Shown: one piece after another, positions 55,694 to 60,491 of the stretch
Layout of the letters: each line of letters opens with the position of its first letter
Position numbering within the stretch: position 1 is the first letter of the stretch
Assembly (NCBI RefSeq): GCF_017854565.1
Contig: NZ_JAFMHJ010000018.1
Coordinates: 1 to 60,491 of the forward strand
Source of the DNA: Yoonia sp.
Lineage (GTDB): Bacteria; Pseudomonadota; Alphaproteobacteria; Rhodobacterales; Rhodobacteraceae
Length of the DNA: 60,491 nucleotides
Direction of reading: 5' to 3'
Made by a program: the position numbers and the translations under genes
Notes under the pieces: model-generated
What the model was told of the DNA's origin: nothing
Seen by the model: only the letters and a program-made list of their open reading frames with translations
Databases searched by the model: none

Positions 55694-56655
55694 CTGGCCC
55701 TGCCCCCAGCCGGATCTGCGGCTTTGACATCTGGACCGACGGCACTGCGACATCGGCGCCTGATACGTCCGTCGTAGCGCCGGAAAACGCGGTCTACCGC
55801 TGGCTACACTTTGACCTTGCCGAACCTGAGCTGGCCCGCTGGTGCGCCACACAACTGCCGCCCATGGCAGCCCGAAGCCTGCTTGCCGCCAAAACGCGAC
55901 CCCGCGTCGACGATCAAGACAATGGGCTGGTCCTGACGCTGCGCGGCATCAACCTGAATGAAGGGGCAGAGCTGACCGATATGGTCTCGCTGCGGATGTG
56001 GGTGACACCGCGTCTGGTGGTTACCGTCCGGCGCATGCGTATGTTCGCCATGGATGACCTGCGCCACGACATCGAAAGCGGCGACGCGCCGGCCATTCCG
56101 GCGCGCATGATCGCACGGATCATCGAAAACATCGTGGATCGGATCGAAACCGTGTCGGTCAATCTGGAAGAACAGGCCGACCGGATGGAGGAGCTGGTCT
56201 ATGATCAGCATGTCCTGCAATTGCCGGAACTGGCACCCCTGCACCGGACCGTCATCAAATTGCGGCGCCATATCGGCCCGCTGAGCGATGCACTGGATGG
56301 GTTGGCCCGGATGAATACGCAAGTGATCCCACCCGAGCTGCGGCATCGCCTGCGCGATACCGCCAACCGGGTCACCCGATCCGTCGAAGAGGTCGTAGAG
56401 GTGCGGGACCGGGTTCAGACGTTGACCAGTCACCTTGATCTGGCAAATTCCGCACGGCTGGGCCGAAACGGATATGTTCTGTCGGTGATTGCGGCGATAT
56501 TCCTGCCGCTGGGTTTCCTGACTGGGCTGTTCGGGGTCAATGTCGCGGGCCTGCCGGGAACGGCATACCCGCATGCTTTTGCGGTCCTGTGCGGGGCGAT
56601 GGTTGTCTTGGCGCTGGCAATCTATCTGCTGCTGCGATGGATCCGCTGGTTTTAG
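55690..56655 (+). CDS. zntB: CorA/ZntB-family metal transporter
   Basis: This 321-residue protein has a large N-terminal cytosolic domain with a long helix (about 170-255) and two C-terminal membrane helices: SVIAAIFLPLGFLTGLFGVN and AVLCGAMVVLALAIYLLL. The pore signature is GVN instead of the Mg-type GMN, as in ZntB zinc transporters, with IAAIFLPLGFLTGLFG around it. Start is taken as TTG, which overlaps the antiporter stop (TTGA); an upstream ATG would overlap the antiporter by 120 bp. Metal specificity is inferred from GVN only. Confidence 0.85.
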   Translation: MTGPAPSRICGFDIWTDGTATSAPDTSVVAPENAVYRWLHFDLAEPELARWCATQLPPMAARSLLAAKTRPRVDDQDNGLVLTLRGINLNEGAELTDMVSLRMWVTPRLVVTVRRMRMFAMDDLRHDIESGDAPAIPARMIARIIENIVDRIETVSVNLEEQADRMEELVYDQHVLQLPELAPLHRTVIKLRRHIGPLSDALDGLARMNTQVIPPELRHRLRDTANRVTRSVEEVVEVRDRVQTLTSHLDLANSARLGRNGYVLSVIAAIFLPLGFLTGLFGVNVAGLPGTAYPHAFAVLCGAMVVLALAIYLLLRWIRWF

Positions 56656-56819
56656 CGGCGCAGAGGCGCTTTATGGCCATCGCGCGAACAGCTGCGACAT
56701 CCTGACGACGTCGACCGCTGGCGACAACCAACACGATTGTTGCTTTGTCTGATGCCGCACGCACTGGAAACCTGCGCGCGGTGTCGTTATCAGGGCCGTA
56801 CACGACCGTCAGGAACGCC

Positions 56820-57235
56820 ATGAGCAAGACAATACTCTCCCGCTGCGAGGCAAATGGCCTGCGCCTGACAGATCAACGGCGCACCATTGCAGCCGTGCTT
56901 GAAGCCGCGGACGACCACCCCGACGTTGAAGAGCTGTATCATCGTGCAGCCGCAGCCGATCCGCGCATTTCACTGGCAACCGTGTATCGGACCGTAAAGC
57001 TGTTCGAAGAGGCGGGTATTCTTGAAAAGCACGAGTTCGGCGATGGCCGTGCCCGCTACGAATCCGCCGACCGCGACCATCACGACCACCTGATTGATAT
57101 GCACAGCGGCGAGGTAATCGAATTCGTCGATCCCGACATCGAAGAACTTCAGGAACGGATCGCGGTCAAGCTCGGCTACCGTCTGATGGGTCACAGGCTA
57201 GAGCTTTATGGCGTGCCTCTGCCCGACAAGGACGC

Positions 57236-57239
<4 letters not shown>
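56820..57239 (+). CDS. fur: Fur-family metalloregulator (Fur/Mur type)
   Basis: The 139-residue regulator has the Fur winged helix (CEANGLRLTDQRRTIAAVLE, PRISLATVYRTVKLFEEAGI) and dimerisation domain with metal ligands in ESADRDHHDHLIDMHSGEVI and EFVDPDIEELQE. The CxxC structural zinc sites of classical Fur are missing, a pattern shared by alphaproteobacterial Mur and Irr. It is probably Mur (manganese-responsive) and less likely Irr. AGGAACG precedes the ATG. Its TGA is overlapped by the next gene's GTG. Confidence 0.85.
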
Positions 57240-59872
<2,633 letters not shown>

Positions 59873-60106
59873 AAACAGGGGGCCGCAAAGGCCACCATCA
59901 TTTCGCCGGTCACCGGTGAATGTATCGCATTCAACGTCCAAGGGCAGAGCCATTGGCGACGTCCGCATTGCCACCTGCCCCGACGAAAAAAGGGAGGGCC
60001 GAAGTCCCCCCATAGTTTCGCTGATCAGGCTCACTTTTTACATACCGCTCGGTTTATTGCCTGCGGCCCGATCCGCGCCAAGGGCGAGCGCACCCGCCCC
60101 GGATTT
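59873..60106. other. Intergenic stretch after the DUF985 gene
   Basis: I see no convincing gene here. A short GGCC-GCAAA-GGCC hairpin at about 59881-59895 could be a weak terminator for eno-DUF985. Confidence 0.35.
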
Positions 60107-60132
60107 CGGTGAAACGTCAAGACGTTTCACCG
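60107..60132. repeat. Perfect 12-bp inverted repeat
   Basis: CGGTGAAACGTC and GACGTTTCACCG flank two bases (AA). It may be an operator, a recombination half-site pair, or a hairpin in the leader of the small ORF that starts 12 bp later. It has no T run and so is not a standard terminator. Confidence 0.5.
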
Positions 60133-60143
60133 AGGAGGACAGA

Positions 60144-60251
60144 GTGAATTTCGCAGAAATCTGCGGAGTCCGATCACCTGTAGGTCGGACCATCGGTCCT
60201 CCCAATACCCCTAAATTACCCAATGAAATCAATGGCCATAATATGTGCTAG
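60144..60251 (+). CDS. Candidate 35-residue ORF
   Basis: A strong GAGGAGG lies at 60132-60138, five bases before a GTG that opens a 35-codon frame (start VNFAEICGVRSPVGRTIGPP, ending in a TAG at 60249). No family is recognised. The good ribosome site right after a perfect palindrome is the only support; the region shows signs of mobile-element decay. Confidence 0.25.
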   Translation: MNFAEICGVRSPVGRTIGPPNTPKLPNEINGHNMC

Positions 60252-60309
60252 GGGTGCCCTCGTCCCGAAACGGGAGCATAGTACGTCCCAAGACACGAAA
60301 AGCAAAAAA

Positions 60310-60329
60310 AGCCCCGCAAAAGCGGGGCT
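60310..60329 (-). terminator. Strong Rho-independent terminator, minus strand
   Basis: AGCCCCGC and GCGGGGCT pair perfectly around a 4-base loop; on the minus strand a run of seven T follows. It should end a minus-strand transcript coming from the right, beyond or antisense to the recombinase remnant. Confidence 0.8.
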
Positions 60330-60365
60330 CACAGTGAATTTCAGGCAATTATGAGTTTTCGCAAC

Positions 60366-60491
60366 TGAATGCTTCAGTGGTGAGCGCCTATGAATCACGG
60401 ATCGACAAGCTTGAGCGCGATAAATTGGTTCTTAACGTATCCGTCCGGTTGAGGCGCTGTCTCAGGCGTTTTCGGCCTGCCAGTTCCACGG
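60366..60491 (+). pseudogene. Serine-recombinase C-terminal remnant (runs off window)
   Basis: The frame gives SVVSAYESRIDKLERDKLVL, which resembles the coiled-coil segment after the zinc ribbon of large serine recombinases (pattern VxxAYExRIxxLExxKLxL). No catalytic domain or zinc ribbon precedes it, and downstream the frame turns into basic low-similarity sequence (VRLRRCLRRFR), suggesting a frameshift. The resemblance rests on about 20 residues, so it is moderately sure. It extends to the window edge. Confidence 0.45.

Overview
The window is chromosomal DNA from an alphaproteobacterium of the Rhodobacteraceae (roseobacter group); I cannot fix the genus. The evidence is high GC, very short gene spacing, an alphaproteobacterial SOS box (GTTC-N7-GTTC) at recA, a CckA hybrid kinase with a CtrA-type box, an aglEFGAK alpha-glucoside operon, an Entner-Doudoroff type zwf-pgl-pgi set, and many starts that overlap the preceding stop (ATGA, GTGA, TTGA). 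Most of the window is core genome. Mobile-element traces sit at both ends: an IS end at 1-90 that cuts a MOSC-domain gene, and a probable serine-recombinase remnant at about 60366-60491.

Layout. 0.1-9.3 kb: truncated MOSC gene, DUF1330 protein, alaS, recA, a sulfotransferase-like gene, glpK beside decayed glpD and glpR remnants, rlmE, ppx. 9.5-11.9 kb: a C1/corrinoid operon (Virulence_fact-domain protein, methylene-THF reductase, methyl-THF:corrinoid methyltransferase). 11.9-22.9 kb: aglEFGAK with a coupled HpcH/HpaI aldolase on the minus strand, facing aglR, a GH1 beta-glucosidase and glk on the plus strand. 23-28.2 kb: cckA, rsmB, a 46-codon ORF, guaB. 28.3-32.6 kb: membrane protein, RamA-like corrinoid activator, tRNA-Gly(CCC), a small protein, RidA, and a prepilin-peptidase homologue without its catalytic aspartates. 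32.6-36.4 kb: pgi, pgl, zwf. 36.5-39.8 kb: a GT10 fucosyltransferase-like enzyme, HNH nuclease, degenerate GGDEF protein, esterase. 39.8-44.5 kb: an AlkA-type glycosylase joined to cobK and cbiD, facing cobA and cobB. 44.5-49.5 kb: MFS transporter, squalene/phytoene-synthase-like protein, cimA, cysS. 49.5-60 kb: aminotransferase pseudogene, outer membrane barrel, anmK, tyrS, a tiny membrane protein, FemAB/GNAT-like protein, CPA1 antiporter, ZntB-like transporter, Fur/Mur-type regulator, EamA transporter, eno, DUF985 cupin.

How it fits together. The agl transporter and AglA import and cleave alpha-glucosides, the GH1 enzyme handles beta-glucosides, Glk phosphorylates the glucose, and Zwf/Pgl feed 6-phosphogluconate to the Entner-Doudoroff route. 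LacI-type palindromes lie in the aglE-aglR gap, and a different palindrome lies before zwf. The 9.5 kb operon and the RamA-like activator are two parts of a corrinoid-dependent methyl-transfer route, and the cob genes make its cofactor; the substrate methyltransferase is not in this window. I see no CRISPR array, rRNA operon or complete mobile element. The best leads for something undescribed are the C1/corrinoid operon with its unexplained small partner and paired palindromes, the CtrA box at cckA, several enzyme homologues that have lost catalytic residues, and tiny coupled or antisense-overlapping ORFs.
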